Below are positions 8,014 to 16,517 of a DNA stretch of 36,154 nt, piece by piece. The notes below the pieces were generated by a model that made no database searches, had not been told where the DNA came from, and saw only the letters and a list, made by a program, of their open reading frames with translations. Source of the stretch: Akkermansiaceae bacterium (GTDB lineage: Bacteria > Verrucomicrobiota > Verrucomicrobiia > Verrucomicrobiales > Akkermansiaceae); NCBI GenBank assembly GCA_903906515.1, contig CAIVKO010000085.1, positions 1-36,154 of the forward strand, in the 5' to 3' direction. The translations under genes were made by a program, and so were the position numbers. The first letter of the stretch is position 1. Every line of letters begins with the position of its first letter.

Positions 8014-9264
8014 ATGAATTCCGGGCGAGTGATCATTGTGGGCGGTGGAGTGATTGGGCTGTGCACGGCCTATTACGCGCTGAAGCGAGGGTTTCCGGTC
8101 ACGGTGATCGAACGCGAATCCGCAGGGGGCGACAACTGCTCGCTTGGCAACGCGGGGATGATCGTGCCGAGTCATTTCATTCCGCTGGCGGCCCCCGGAA
8201 TGATGGCCAAGGGCCTGCGCTGGATGCTCAATCCGGAAAGCCCGTTTTTCGTGCGGCCACGGCTGGATCCGGCTCTCGCGCGCTGGGGGTGGTTGTTTTA
8301 CCGGCACTCCACGGAGCGTCATGTGGAGGCGTCCCGCGAGTTGTTGAGGGACTTGAATCTTGAAAGCCGTCGATTGTTTGCCGAGTTGGACGCGGAGGAA
8401 GATTTCGGTCTCGTGCGGCGCGGGTTGCTGATGCTCTGCAAAACCGCCAAAGGTCTTGCGGAGGAAGTGGAAGTGGCCGAAGCCGCGCAACAGATCGGGC
8501 TGAAAGCCAAGGTTCTTGATGCTGCTGGTGCTGCGGCGCTGGATCCGGCGATCACCATGGACGTGGCAGGTGCGGTCTGGTTTCCGCAGGATTGCCATCT
8601 GGATCCCATGCGTTTCATGGCATCCATGCGCAGCCGGATTCTCGCTGCGGGCGGTAAGATTGAAAGCGGCGTGACCATCGATCGCTTGGAAACCGGAAAT
8701 GGCAAGATCATCGCGGTTTCGGCCGGTGGCAGACGGTTTGAGGGTGGAAAATTTGTGATCGCCGGCGGTTCTTGGAGCGCCGGGTTGTTAGGGACGGTGG
8801 GGTTGAAGTTGCCGCTCCAGGCGGGCAAGGGTTATTCGCTCACTTTGCCCACTCCGCCGGAACTGCCGCGGCTTTGCTCGATCTTTGCCGAGGCGAAAGT
8901 GGCCATTACGCCGATGGGTTCCGCTCTGCGCTTCGGCGGCACGATGGAGGTTGGCGGACTGGACCTGACTATTAATCCCGCGCGGGTTCACGGCATCATC
9001 AAATCCGTGCATGACTATTTTCCAAGGTTTTCAGAGCGGGATTTCGAGGGCATCGCGCCTTGGGTGGGTCTGCGCCCGGTTTCGCCGGATGGCGTCCCAT
9101 ATCTCGGGCAGGTGGACGGATTGCCGAACCTGATTGCCGCCACCGGTCACGCGATGATGGGCCTGAGCTTAGGTCCCGTGAGCGGCAGGCTTGTCGCGGA
9201 TCTGCTCGCGGGTGACACCCCATTCCGTCCGTTGGACGCGTTGGCCCCGGGTAGGTTTGGGTGA
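8014..9264 (+). CDS. FAD-dependent D-amino acid dehydrogenase-like oxidoreductase (DadA family)
   Basis: A 416-residue flavoenzyme of the DAO superfamily. The N-terminal Rossmann motif is VIIVGGGVIGLCTAYY (6-21), ending in an acidic residue, VIERE, that should hold the FAD ribose. The DadA-type segment CSLGNAGMIVPSHFIPLAAPGM follows soon after. The C-terminal part GLRPVSPDGVPYLG and ATGHAMMGLSLGPVSGRLVADLL are typical of DadA and related amine oxidases. DadA oxidatively deaminates D-amino acids such as D-alanine and passes electrons to the respiratory chain; a related substrate such as D-proline or hydroxyproline is possible. No alanine racemase gene is next to it. It faces the TPR/STN gene tail to tail, 25 bases away. 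Confidence 0.8.
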   Translation: MNSGRVIIVGGGVIGLCTAYYALKRGFPVTVIERESAGGDNCSLGNAGMIVPSHFIPLAAPGMMAKGLRWMLNPESPFFVRPRLDPALARWGWLFYRHSTERHVEASRELLRDLNLESRRLFAELDAEEDFGLVRRGLLMLCKTAKGLAEEVEVAEAAQQIGLKAKVLDAAGAAALDPAITMDVAGAVWFPQDCHLDPMRFMASMRSRILAAGGKIESGVTIDRLETGNGKIIAVSAGGRRFEGGKFVIAGGSWSAGLLGTVGLKLPLQAGKGYSLTLPTPPELPRLCSIFAEAKVAITPMGSALRFGGTMEVGGLDLTINPARVHGIIKSVHDYFPRFSERDFEGIAPWVGLRPVSPDGVPYLGQVDGLPNLIAATGHAMMGLSLGPVSGRLVADLLAGDTPFRPLDALAPGRFG

Positions 9265-9289
9265 AAATAACACCAGGCTACCGCCGGGA

Positions 9290-9844
9290 TCATTGGGGTG
9301 CGATGACGATGGCGAACTCCTCGTAGCGTGCTTTGGCTCCGGATTGTTCCATCAGGTATTTCATGACGGCACGTGCCGGCATGTTTTTGAGCTTGAGATT
9401 GATCTTGGCTTCAGCCAGCAGCTTTTTAGGATCCTGAACCACGAAATTTGCGGCCACCTTGCCCTGCGATTGTTTGTCCACGATGGTGCGGAGATGATCG
9501 AGAGTTTCCTGAAGGGAGGCATCGGTGATGTTGAATTCCGGAACAATCACTGCCCCGAATTTCGTTTCGCGGCCGGTGGCGGTGATGGTATCGGCGTTGA
9601 TTTTGACTTGTCCCAGACTGTAACGGGCGTTGGCGTGTTTGGGGTTCGCTTGGAGCGCCGCGAGATAGGCTTGTTTCGCAGCCTCTGGATCGCCTTCTTT
9701 TTCGGCGGCTTGGCCCTTGGCATACCAAGCATCTGCCGATAGAGCAGGAGCTGGTTTGCCTGCGGGTGGCGGGGTGGCGGGTGCTTGGGCGGGTGCCTGC
9801 GTGATCAAGCTCGCGGCGACGACAAGAGTCAGGATTTTTGTCAT
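9290..9844 (-). CDS. Secreted TPR protein with a C-terminal STN-like segment
   Basis: A 184-residue protein with a signal peptide (about 1-20, cleavage near APAQA), then an Ala/Pro linker (20-36). One or two TPR-like helices follow at about 38-83 (WYAKGQAAEKEGDPEAAKQAY, then NPKHANARYSLG). The C-terminal half (98-184) has the pattern of a secretin N-terminal STN-like domain: IPVEFNITDAS-like strands, INLKLKNMPARAVMKYL and a final strand FAIVIAPQ. Such small domains bind partners in secretin or TonB systems. No secretin or pilus gene is nearby, so its partner is unknown. The start ATG at 9844 is fixed by the signal peptide. Moderately confident in the domains, not in any role. Confidence 0.65.
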   Translation of the reverse strand: MTKILTLVVAASLITQAPAQAPATPPPAGKPAPALSADAWYAKGQAAEKEGDPEAAKQAYLAALQANPKHANARYSLGQVKINADTITATGRETKFGAVIVPEFNITDASLQETLDHLRTIVDKQSQGKVAANFVVQDPKKLLAEAKINLKLKNMPARAVMKYLMEQSGAKARYEEFAIVIAPQ

Positions 9845-9958
9845 GGTGTGTGGGGATTAACCAACTGGGAGGCTAACACCATAACCGGGGCATGACAATC
9901 TGGAAGTTTTCTGAATAAGAACAATGGAAATCAGGGCTTTGACGGTGGCTTTCGTCAT

Positions 9959-10012
9959 TGGAAAATTTCGCCAGAATGCCTAGTCGTGCGGGGGAAATTT
10001 CGCCATTTTCCA
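9959..10012 (+). promoter_or_regulatory. Compound direct and inverted repeat upstream of rpsN
   Basis: The 11-base word AAATTTCGCCA occurs twice in the same orientation, at 9963-9973 and 9995-10005, 32 bases apart, close to three helical turns. The pair is bracketed by TGGAAAAT (9959-9966) and ATTTTCCA (10005-10012). Just after it, CCAAAAAA and TTTTTTGG (10010-10030) could form an AT-rich hairpin. It lies in the 240-base divergent gap between the TPR/STN gene and rpsN. It looks like an operator or a leader structure, but no regulator can be named. Confidence 0.4.
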
Positions 10013-10084
10013 AAAAATCGGTTTTTTTGGTAACTTTGTGCTTGCATGAAGGGGCTGCATGGGTCATTTCCCGCGCCCCGAATT

Positions 10085-10354
10085 ATGGCTAAGAAAAGTT
10101 GGATCGCACGCAACGAGCGCAAAAAACAAACTGTTGATAAATACGCCGCCCTCCGTCTCAAGCTGAAAGCAGAGAAGGATTACGTCGGCCTGTCCATGCT
10201 GCCGCGTGATGCGAGCCCTACCCGATTGGTCAACCGCTGTGTGGTGACCGGTCGTCGGCGTGCGTTCCTGCGTCGCTTCAGTCTCTCCCGGATCACCTTC
10301 CGCGAACTGGCTTCCGCCGGGATGCTGCCGGGTGTGACGAAGTCGAGCTGGTAA
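10085..10354 (+). CDS. rpsN: 30S ribosomal protein S14
   Basis: Small-subunit protein of the 30S head, near the decoding region. The 89 residues start [14 protein letters not shown] and end with the family signature [20 protein letters not shown], then LPGVTKSSW. Only one Cys is present, so this is the zinc-free (C-minus) type, not the four-Cys zinc form. I chose ATG 10085 from the conserved MAKKS start; an in-frame ATG at 10046 lies upstream. Here the gene is outside a ribosomal operon, followed by an FmdB-like gene. C-minus S14 copies can be zinc-regulated backups in other bacteria; whether a second copy exists cannot be seen here. Confidence 0.93.
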   Translation: MAKKSWIARNERKKQTVDKYAALRLKLKAEKDYVGLSMLPRDASPTRLVNRCVVTGRRRAFLRRFSLSRITFRELASAGMLPGVTKSSW

Positions 10355-10415
10355 TCTGGCACGGTTTACGCTATTTGCGGCGTGGGACGGTAACTACCCG
10401 GCCCGCGCCTCTATC

Positions 10416-10676
10416 ATGCCGCTATACGAATACGTATCAGAAAATCCCGAGGATTCCGCTCATTCCTGTCGTATTTGCGCGCGGGGATTCGAGCTCAGGC
10501 GCCCGGTGGACCGCGAGCCATTGTTGGTGTGTCCGCTGTGCAAGCACCCGGTGAAAAAGCTGATCTCACGGGTGAATACGCCCACCATTACCAAACCGCT
10601 TTCCGTCTCCGACGCGAAAAAAGCGGGGTTCACCATCCTCGAAAGGCGAGACCAGGGTGTTTACGAAAAACTCTAA
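10416..10676 (+). CDS. FmdB-family zinc ribbon protein
   Basis: An 86-residue protein that starts MPLYEYVS, the family hallmark, and holds two CxxC knuckles: Cys18-Arg-Ile-Cys21 and a CPLCKH pair near residue 41. These should bind one zinc ion. FmdB proteins are often called putative regulators, but the family role is not established. The region after the ribbon, LISRVNTPTITKP, is typical. The stop is three bases before the CorC-like gene start, so the two are probably one transcript. Confidence 0.8.
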   Translation: MPLYEYVSENPEDSAHSCRICARGFELRRPVDREPLLVCPLCKHPVKKLISRVNTPTITKPLSVSDAKKAGFTILERRDQGVYEKL

Positions 10677-10679
10677 CTG

Positions 10680-12077
10680 ATGAACCCGCATTTTATATGG
10701 CTTTCCGCATTGGGCGAGGTTCATTATCAATGGCCGACCCTGGGTGAGGCGATGTTTTACCTTGGGGGAATCCTGTTGTTCCTGATTCTCAATGCGGTGT
10801 TTGTGGCTGCGGAGTTCGCGTTTGTCAAAGTGCGGCCCAGTCAGATCGAGGCCGAGGGGAAAGACAAATCACCCGGTGGCGTGGCGGCGCGCAAGATTGT
10901 CCAAGACATCAATCCCTATCTTTCCGCCGCTCAGTTGGGCATCACCATCGCATCGTTGGCACTTGGTGCTTTGGGCGAGCCATTCATCGAGAAACTGGTA
11001 GGCCCGACGCTTCAGGGGATTTCATGGTTTCCGCCGGGATTGATTTCCACATTGTCATGGATTCTGGCGATCAGTTCATTTACGGTTCTGCACGTGGTGG
11101 TGGGCGAACAATTACCCAAGACCATCGCCATTCGCAAATCGCTGGAAACCACGTTGGTTCTGGCCCGGGCCATGCGCTTGTTTTACACACTTTGCAGCAT
11201 CCCGATCCGCATGCTGAACAACGCGTCCAATTGGCTGGCACGCGTGGTTTTCCGCATCGAACCCAGCAGCGGTCACGATGAGGCCCACTCCGCCGAGGAA
11301 CTCGCCCTGCTCGTTACACAAAGTGGGAAATCTCAGGAAGTCACCGAAACCGAACGTGAAATTCTTATCAACGCCCTCGGGCTCAACGAGCTTTGGGTGC
11401 GCGATGTTATGACCCCGCGCAATAAGGTCATCGTGCTCGATGCGGATAAACCCTTCGACCAGACGCTGGATCTCGCGCTGCGCAGCAAACACACCCGTTT
11501 TCCTCTCGTCAAAGGTCACCTCGACAATGCCATCGGTCTGATCCACATCAAGGACCTCTTCAAGCTCATCAACGAACCGGACCCGGATCTGGTGCGCATC
11601 AAACGCGAGCTCAAAATCGTGCCGGATACGATGCCGCTCGACTCCTTGCTCAAATTCTTTCTCCGCGAGCACGCCCATCTGGCCATGGTTGTGGACGAAT
11701 TCGGCACCCCCGTGGGTATCGTTTTCCTCGACAACATCATCGAGGAGTTGGTGGGCGATATCCAGGACGAGTTCGATAACGAGCGCTCGCCGTTCACCGC
11801 CGTCAATGAGGATGAATTCGTCATCGAGGGGACTATGACTCTCAATGATCTCGGCGGATGCGTGCCGGATCTGGTTTTAGACAGCGGTGAAGTGACCACC
11901 ATGGGCGGATACATCACCCAACAGCTCGGACGCTTCCCTCAGGTTGGCGAAACTCTGGAAATCCTCGGCTACGAAGCCCGTGTCACCAGCACCGATGGCC
12001 GCCGCGTTGGCCAGATCCATTTCCGCAAGCTCGTCCCGGAAATCAAGGGTGATGAGGACGATGAAGCGGAGGATTAA
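10680..12077 (+). CDS. CNNM/CorC-HlyC family membrane protein with CBS pair
   Basis: A 465-residue inner-membrane protein, probably a magnesium or other divalent cation exporter or its regulator. The order is a DUF21/CNNM transmembrane part (about 25-200, with several hydrophobic segments such as LGGILLFLILNAVFVAAEFAF), then two CBS motifs (about 235-350, beginning VRDVMTPRNKVIVLD and including GLIHIKDLF). A C-terminal CorC/HlyC domain follows (about 365-450, EFVIEGTMTLNDLG), and the protein ends in an acidic tail. CBS domains usually bind adenine nucleotides to tune transport. Older annotations call such proteins hemolysins, which is unlikely. The first 24 residues may be a wrong extension; Met25 at 10752 would start directly at the first helix. 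Confidence 0.85.
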   Translation: MNPHFIWLSALGEVHYQWPTLGEAMFYLGGILLFLILNAVFVAAEFAFVKVRPSQIEAEGKDKSPGGVAARKIVQDINPYLSAAQLGITIASLALGALGEPFIEKLVGPTLQGISWFPPGLISTLSWILAISSFTVLHVVVGEQLPKTIAIRKSLETTLVLARAMRLFYTLCSIPIRMLNNASNWLARVVFRIEPSSGHDEAHSAEELALLVTQSGKSQEVTETEREILINALGLNELWVRDVMTPRNKVIVLDADKPFDQTLDLALRSKHTRFPLVKGHLDNAIGLIHIKDLFKLINEPDPDLVRIKRELKIVPDTMPLDSLLKFFLREHAHLAMVVDEFGTPVGIVFLDNIIEELVGDIQDEFDNERSPFTAVNEDEFVIEGTMTLNDLGGCVPDLVLDSGEVTTMGGYITQQLGRFPQVGETLEILGYEARVTSTDGRRVGQIHFRKLVPEIKGDEDDEAED

Positions 12078-12113
12078 TCCCCCACTTAGTGACAAAATTG
12101 GAGAATCTCCCTA

Positions 12114-12147
12114 AATATTGCGTTGAAAATCAATGCGTTGCAATATT
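12114..12147 (+). promoter_or_regulatory. Inverted repeat in the fur-suf promoter region
   Basis: AATATTGC (12114-12121) and GCAATATT (12140-12147) are perfect complements around an 18-base centre. The word GCGTTG occurs twice inside. It lies directly upstream of a Fur-box-like site and 63 bases before the Fur-family gene. The arms without a T-run and the position suggest an operator for a second regulator, or a hairpin in the leader. Confidence 0.4.
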
Positions 12148-12155
12148 TTTGTAAT

Positions 12156-12174
12156 GAGAATAAGAATCATTCTT
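12156..12174 (+). promoter_or_regulatory. Fur-box-like operator before the fur-suf operon
   Basis: The 19-base site GAGAATAAGAATCATTCTT agrees with the classical Fur consensus (GATAATGATAATCATTATC) at 14 of 19 positions by hand count. It contains a perfect 6-1-6 palindrome, AAGAAT-C-ATTCTT (12162-12174). It lies 36 bases before the ATG of the Fur-family gene. Autoregulation, and iron or peroxide control of the whole suf operon behind it, is the natural reading. Confidence 0.7.
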
Positions 12175-12209
12175 GCTTTTGATCGATGCGCGCCTAGTTT
12201 CCCGCCGCG

Positions 12210-12638
12210 ATGATCAGTCACACTTCCACCCATTCTGTTTCCCCGGTGATTCCCGAGGAAATTGCGGGGCTGCGTATGACGCGTCAGCGCCAGGAAGTTT
12301 ACCGGAATCTGATCGAGCAACGCGATCATCCGACAGCCAATGAGGTTTACATGCGGGTGAAGGATCGGTTGCCGAATATCTCGCTGGCCACTGTTTACAA
12401 CTGCCTGGAGGCTCTGGTGGAACACGGTATCATCCGTCAGGTCAATTTCGAACGGGAATCCTCGCGCTACTGTCCGAACCTCACCGAGCACGGTCACTTT
12501 CATGATGCGGTGACCGGTATCATTCATGATGTCGATTTCAAACCCGGCTTCAATTTGGCAGACCTTGTCGAGTTGCCGCCCGGTGCCGTCATTGATGACA
12601 TCGAAATCACCTTACGCGGAAAAGTCACCTCCGCCTGA
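12210..12638 (+). CDS. Fur-family transcription regulator lacking the usual CxxC zinc site
   Basis: A 142-residue Fur/PerR superfamily regulator. The winged-helix half shows RMTRQRQEVYRNL (22-34) and the recognition segment ISLATVYNCLEALVEHG (57-73). The metal region reads YCPNLTEHGHFHDAVTGIIHDVDF: the usual HxHFxCxxCGxIxDF has both cysteines replaced (Asp99 and Thr102), leaving His94, His96, His98, Asp99 and His106/Asp107 as possible ligands. It therefore probably lacks the structural zinc site. It heads the sufCBD operon (42 bases before sufC) with a Fur-box-like site upstream, so it most likely controls iron-sulphur assembly in response to iron or oxidants. It is not clear whether it acts as Fur, PerR or a cluster sensor. 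Confidence 0.85.
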   Translation: MISHTSTHSVSPVIPEEIAGLRMTRQRQEVYRNLIEQRDHPTANEVYMRVKDRLPNISLATVYNCLEALVEHGIIRQVNFERESSRYCPNLTEHGHFHDAVTGIIHDVDFKPGFNLADLVELPPGAVIDDIEITLRGKVTSA

Positions 12639-12680
12639 TCCCTCATCCCAAATCTCACATCTCAAATTCCTAACACCACC

Positions 12681-13433
12681 ATGAGCCTGCATATCCAAGA
12701 CCTCCACGCCACTCTCGTAGACGGCACCGAAATCCTCAAGGGCGTCACCCTCGATATCCCGAAAGGTGAAGTCCACGCCATCATGGGCCCGAACGGCTCC
12801 GGCAAATCCACCCTATCCAAAGTCATTGCCGGCAACGAAGGCTACGTCGTCACCGGCGGCACCGTGACCCTCGATGGTGAGGAGATTTTCGGCATGTCGA
12901 TCGACGAGCGTTCACGCGCCGGCATTTTCCTCGCGTTCCAATATCCATCCGAGGTTCCCGGCGTTTCCAATGCCAACTTCATCCGCGCCGCTCTCCAAGC
13001 CCGTCTTCCCCAAGGCGAGGAGATCGATGCTGTTGCCTATTACAAGAATCTCTACTCGAAAATGGATCTGCTGGAAATGGACCGCAAGTTCACCGCCCGC
13101 GCCGTGAACGAAGGGTTCTCCGGTGGTGAAAAGAAACGCAACGAGATTCTGCAGATGATGATGCTCGAGCCGATCTACTGCATCCTCGATGAAACCGACT
13201 CCGGTCTCGATATCGACGCTCTTAGAATCGTCGCCAAGGGCGTCAATGCCATGCGCTCGGAGGAGCGTGGCATTCTCCTCATTACCCACTATCAGCGCCT
13301 TTTGGACTACATCAAACCCGACCATGTCCATGTCATGGCGGAAGGGCGCATCGTCCGCTCCGGCGGCCCTGAACTCGCTCTCGAACTCGAAAAAGACGGC
13401 TACGAATTCCTCAAGGAACCGGCGCTCGCCTAG
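12681..13433 (+). CDS. sufC: Fe-S cluster assembly ATPase SufC
   Basis: ABC-type ATPase that powers the SufBCD scaffold for iron-sulphur cluster assembly in the cytoplasm. The 250 residues contain Walker [10 protein letters not shown] (36-44), the Q-loop region FLAFQYPSE (82-90), the ABC signature [10 protein letters not shown] (145-154), Walker [13 protein letters not shown] (165-176) and the switch His202 in LITHYQRLL. The [10 protein letters not shown] form and the [11 protein letters not shown] segment are characteristic of SufC rather than transporters. It lies between the Fur-family gene and sufB (21 bases apart), in one operon. The desulfurase SufS and the SufE/SufU partner are not in the window. 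Confidence 0.97.
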   Translation: MSLHIQDLHATLVDGTEILKGVTLDIPKGEVHAIMGPNGSGKSTLSKVIAGNEGYVVTGGTVTLDGEEIFGMSIDERSRAGIFLAFQYPSEVPGVSNANFIRAALQARLPQGEEIDAVAYYKNLYSKMDLLEMDRKFTARAVNEGFSGGEKKRNEILQMMMLEPIYCILDETDSGLDIDALRIVAKGVNAMRSEERGILLITHYQRLLDYIKPDHVHVMAEGRIVRSGGPELALELEKDGYEFLKEPALA

Positions 13434-13454
13434 AAATTTCAAATCAACACCACC

Positions 13455-14894
13455 ATGTCCTACGAAGATTCCACCGCCCTGCTCGATGAGGAAACCCATG
13501 AAGCGATCAGCATCGACCGCACGAAGGGTGACTTCACATTCCCCGAGCGCCACAAGTTTGATGCTGGCCGCGGTCTTACGGAAAAGACCGTTGATTACAT
13601 CTGCGATGTGAAAAACGATCCGGATTGGGTGCGTGAATTCCGTCACAAGGCACTCAAGGTTTTCCTTTCAAAGCCGACCCCCACGAACTGGGCGACCAAG
13701 GATCTTGAAAACATCAACTTCGATGAGATCCGTTATTATCTATCCGATGGTGAAAAACCAAAGCGTTCCTGGGCGGATGTGCCGGAGGATGTGCTGAGAA
13801 CTTTCGAGCGTCTCGGGATTCCTGAGCAGGAGCGCGCGTTCCTTGCCGGTGTGGAGGCTCAGTATGACTCCGAGGCTGCCTACTCCAATATGAAGGAGGA
13901 GCTCACCAAACTGGGCGTAATCTTCGTCAACTCCGCCGAAGGGCTCCGCGAACATGAGGAGATTTTTCGTCCGTGGTTCGGCAAGGTGATCCCCACTGCG
14001 GACAATAAATACTCCGCTCTCAACAGCGCGGTGTTTTCCGGTGGATCGTTCATTTACATTCCGAAGGGAGTGAAGCTGAAACAACCGCTGCAAGCGTATT
14101 TCCGTATCAACTCCGAGAGCTTCGGCCAGTTCGAGCGCACGCTCATCATCGCTGATGAAGGTGCCGAGGTGATGTATATGGAAGGTTGCACCGCGCCTAA
14201 ATTCGAGACCGCCACCTTGCACTCCGCAGTGGTCGAGTTGGTGGCGCTCAAGGGCGCGAAGATCCAATACGTGACCGTGCAGAACTGGAGCAACAATGTT
14301 TTCAATCTCGTCACCAAACGCGGTGTCGCCATGGAGGACGCCGAAGTCCGCTGGATCGATTGCAACATTGGTTCCCGCCTGACCATGAAATATCCCGGCG
14401 TCGTGATGAAAGGCCGCCGCGCCCGGGGTGAGGTGATCTCCATCGCGCTCGCTAACACCGGACAACATCAGGACACCGGTGCCAAGATGATCCACGCAGC
14501 GGATGAGACCACCTCTAACGTGGTTTCAAAATCCATCTCGGTCGGCCAAGGCCGCGCCACCTATCGCGGTCAGGTCCACATTCCGAAACACCTCAAGGGC
14601 TGCAAGAACAACACCGAGTGCGACGCCCTGCTCATCAACAGCCACTCGCGTACCGACACCTATCCGGCCATCACCGTGAAGGGCAACCGCCACGCCACCC
14701 AGCACGAAGCCTCGGTCTCCCAGGTCTCGGACGACATGCTCTTCTACATGCAACAGCGCGGCCTCAGCGAGGGTCAGGCGATGTCGCTCGCGGTCAACGG
14801 TTTCATCAACGATCTCGTTCGCGAGTTCCCCATGGAATACTCCGTGGAACTCAAGCGGCTCATCGACCTGGAAATGGAAGGCTCAGTGGGCTGA
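13455..14894 (+). CDS. sufB: Fe-S cluster scaffold protein SufB
   Basis: Scaffold subunit of SufBCD on which the nascent iron-sulphur cluster forms. The 479 residues follow the family throughout: [13 protein letters not shown] near the N-terminus, [19 protein letters not shown] in the centre and a right-handed beta-helix core. Cys389 in [11 protein letters not shown] and Glu418 in [10 protein letters not shown] lie at a constant offset of 16 from E. coli SufB Cys405 and Glu434, which are needed for cluster assembly; the matching rests on my memory of the E. coli numbering. The last segment [20 protein letters not shown] is typical. It follows sufC by 21 bases and precedes sufD by 40 bases. 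Confidence 0.97.
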   Translation: MSYEDSTALLDEETHEAISIDRTKGDFTFPERHKFDAGRGLTEKTVDYICDVKNDPDWVREFRHKALKVFLSKPTPTNWATKDLENINFDEIRYYLSDGEKPKRSWADVPEDVLRTFERLGIPEQERAFLAGVEAQYDSEAAYSNMKEELTKLGVIFVNSAEGLREHEEIFRPWFGKVIPTADNKYSALNSAVFSGGSFIYIPKGVKLKQPLQAYFRINSESFGQFERTLIIADEGAEVMYMEGCTAPKFETATLHSAVVELVALKGAKIQYVTVQNWSNNVFNLVTKRGVAMEDAEVRWIDCNIGSRLTMKYPGVVMKGRRARGEVISIALANTGQHQDTGAKMIHAADETTSNVVSKSISVGQGRATYRGQVHIPKHLKGCKNNTECDALLINSHSRTDTYPAITVKGNRHATQHEASVSQVSDDMLFYMQQRGLSEGQAMSLAVNGFINDLVREFPMEYSVELKRLIDLEMEGSVG

Positions 14895-14934
14895 TATTTT
14901 CATAGGACCTATAAGATTCATACGACCTATACTA

Positions 14935-16218
14935 ATGACTTCCACCGCTCCGCAAACATCCGCGCTCTTCCCCGCCTGGTTCACCGCCCGCCAAGAGGCT
15001 GCGCAGGCACGTTATCTATCCACTCCCGCTCCGAAGCGCGGTGACGAACCCTGGCGTTTCTCGAATCTCAAACAACTCGACTTCGTGGGTTTCGCTAAAG
15101 CGGGCGCATACGCCGCACCTGCGGCCGATTTAATTTCCCGCTCCACAGGTCTTGAGAAAACCGCGGCGAAGCTCGTCTTTGTCAACGACTCGCTCGTTCA
15201 CTTCGAATCCAATCTCCCCGCAGGTGTGATCTGCCTGCCGCTGGCCGAGGCCTTGGTTTCCCATGGTGATCTGGTGAAGGAGCATTTCATGAAGCAGGAA
15301 ACCCGGTTGGGTTCCGCGAAGTTCGCGGCCTGGCATGAGGCATCCGTTTCTAACGGTCTCTTCATCCACACCGGCGACAACGTCGAGATCGAAGGAGCCA
15401 TTGAAGTCCATCACTGGATTTCCGGTTCCAATGTCGTCACGTTTCCACACACGCTGGTGGTCACCGGAAAAAGTTCGAAGGTCCGCGTGATCGATATTTT
15501 CCGCTCCGAGGACGATGTCAGCCCCGGTCTCGCCATTGCCTTCAATGACCTTTCCGCCGGTCCGAATTCGCAGCTCGATTATGTGGCTATCCAGGCATTC
15601 AACGAAGTCACACGGGTTATCCAGATCAACGAGACCTCCACCGCGCGTGACGCCTCGGCCAAGGGGTTCGTCCTCAACACTGGCGCATCCTGGGCGCGCA
15701 ATGAATGCCTCTCGCGACTCGAAGGCCCCGGATCCCGTTCCGACATGCTTTCGGTCTCCATCCCTGCACGTGAGCAGGAATACGACCAGCGCACGTTCCA
15801 ACACCACGTTTCCGAAGGTGCCAACTCCGATCTGCTCTACAAGAACTCGCTCTACGATTTCTCAACCACCATCTTCTCCGGACTGATCTTCGTGGACGAG
15901 GGTGCGCACCACACCGATGCCTATCAGACCTGCCGCAATCTGCTGATGAGCGACACCTGCGAAGCCAACTCGATGCCCGGTCTCGAAATCAATGCGGACC
16001 AGGTGAAATGTTCGCACGGCAGCACATCGTCGCAAATCAACGATGAAGAGATCTTCTACCTCCGCGCCCGCGGCATCGATCCCGTGTGCGCCCGCCAGCT
16101 CATCGCCCGCGGCTTTTCGGTGGATGTCATCGAGCGTCTCGGTCACGAGGCCACCGAGGAACTCATCCTGCGCTTCGTGGATGACAAGTTCGACCACATC
16201 GCCACCCACGGCGCGTAG
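14935..16218 (+). CDS. sufD: Fe-S cluster assembly protein SufD
   Basis: Partner of SufB in the SufBC2D complex. The 427 residues start with a helical region containing RGDEPWRFSNLKQLDF, followed by the beta-helix core and a C-terminal helical domain (DEEIFYLRARGIDPVCARQLIARGF). The motif KCSHGSTSSQ, with Cys359 and His361, matches the SufD site that lies at the SufB-SufD interface (E. coli Cys358/His360). The order Fur-C-B-D with no SufS behind sufD suggests the cysteine desulfurase is encoded elsewhere. A degraded toxin-antitoxin remnant begins 128 bases after the stop. Confidence 0.96.
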   Translation: MTSTAPQTSALFPAWFTARQEAAQARYLSTPAPKRGDEPWRFSNLKQLDFVGFAKAGAYAAPAADLISRSTGLEKTAAKLVFVNDSLVHFESNLPAGVICLPLAEALVSHGDLVKEHFMKQETRLGSAKFAAWHEASVSNGLFIHTGDNVEIEGAIEVHHWISGSNVVTFPHTLVVTGKSSKVRVIDIFRSEDDVSPGLAIAFNDLSAGPNSQLDYVAIQAFNEVTRVIQINETSTARDASAKGFVLNTGASWARNECLSRLEGPGSRSDMLSVSIPAREQEYDQRTFQHHVSEGANSDLLYKNSLYDFSTTIFSGLIFVDEGAHHTDAYQTCRNLLMSDTCEANSMPGLEINADQVKCSHGSTSSQINDEEIFYLRARGIDPVCARQLIARGFSVDVIERLGHEATEELILRFVDDKFDHIATHGA

Positions 16219-16345
16219 TCGGAGGGGGGCATTCACAGCCTAAAAATCGCCCAACACGCCATCGCCCTGCTGCTAGCCGATCATGAAGTTTCTGAGAAAA
16301 TATGACATTTCTTGAAAAACAATCCGATTGTTTTACTTTAAATCT

Positions 16346-16507
16346 ATGAAAGTCACTGTCGATCTGTCCGAAACCGAGCTGGTTGAGATCTCTGAAATCA
16401 CCTGAATTTCGAAGAAAGGTCCGGCAATTCGCAGGTTGCTTGCGGAGACCTTGCAAGCCCGGCGCCGGGCTAAAATCGCGGGAAGGTTTCTCTCGGGTCA
16501 ATGGTCA
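16346..16507 (+). pseudogene. VapB-like antitoxin remnant with an in-frame TGA
   Basis: The reading from ATG 16346 is MKVTVDLSETELVEISEIT, then TGA (16403-16405). In the same frame it goes on as ISKKGPAIRRLLAETLQARR and RAKIAGRFLSGQWS, a good VapB C-terminal part. One base change, for example GGA or CGA to TGA, would explain the stop. Upstream is an A/T-rich promoter-like stretch. The gene looks freshly inactivated, since the frame after the stop is still open and antitoxin-like. Programmed readthrough is conceivable but unlikely because the toxin is also broken. Confidence 0.6.
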
Positions 16508-16517
16508 ACAATGCCGG

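Noticed and set aside
10680..12077. Hemolysin annotation for the CorC-like protein
   Set aside because: The DUF21-CBS-CorC/HlyC architecture is that of CNNM-type ion transport proteins; nothing supports a toxin.
13740..14495. 251-residue minus-strand frame opposite sufB
   Set aside because: Fully antisense to a strongly conserved gene, and its composition follows that gene's third positions.
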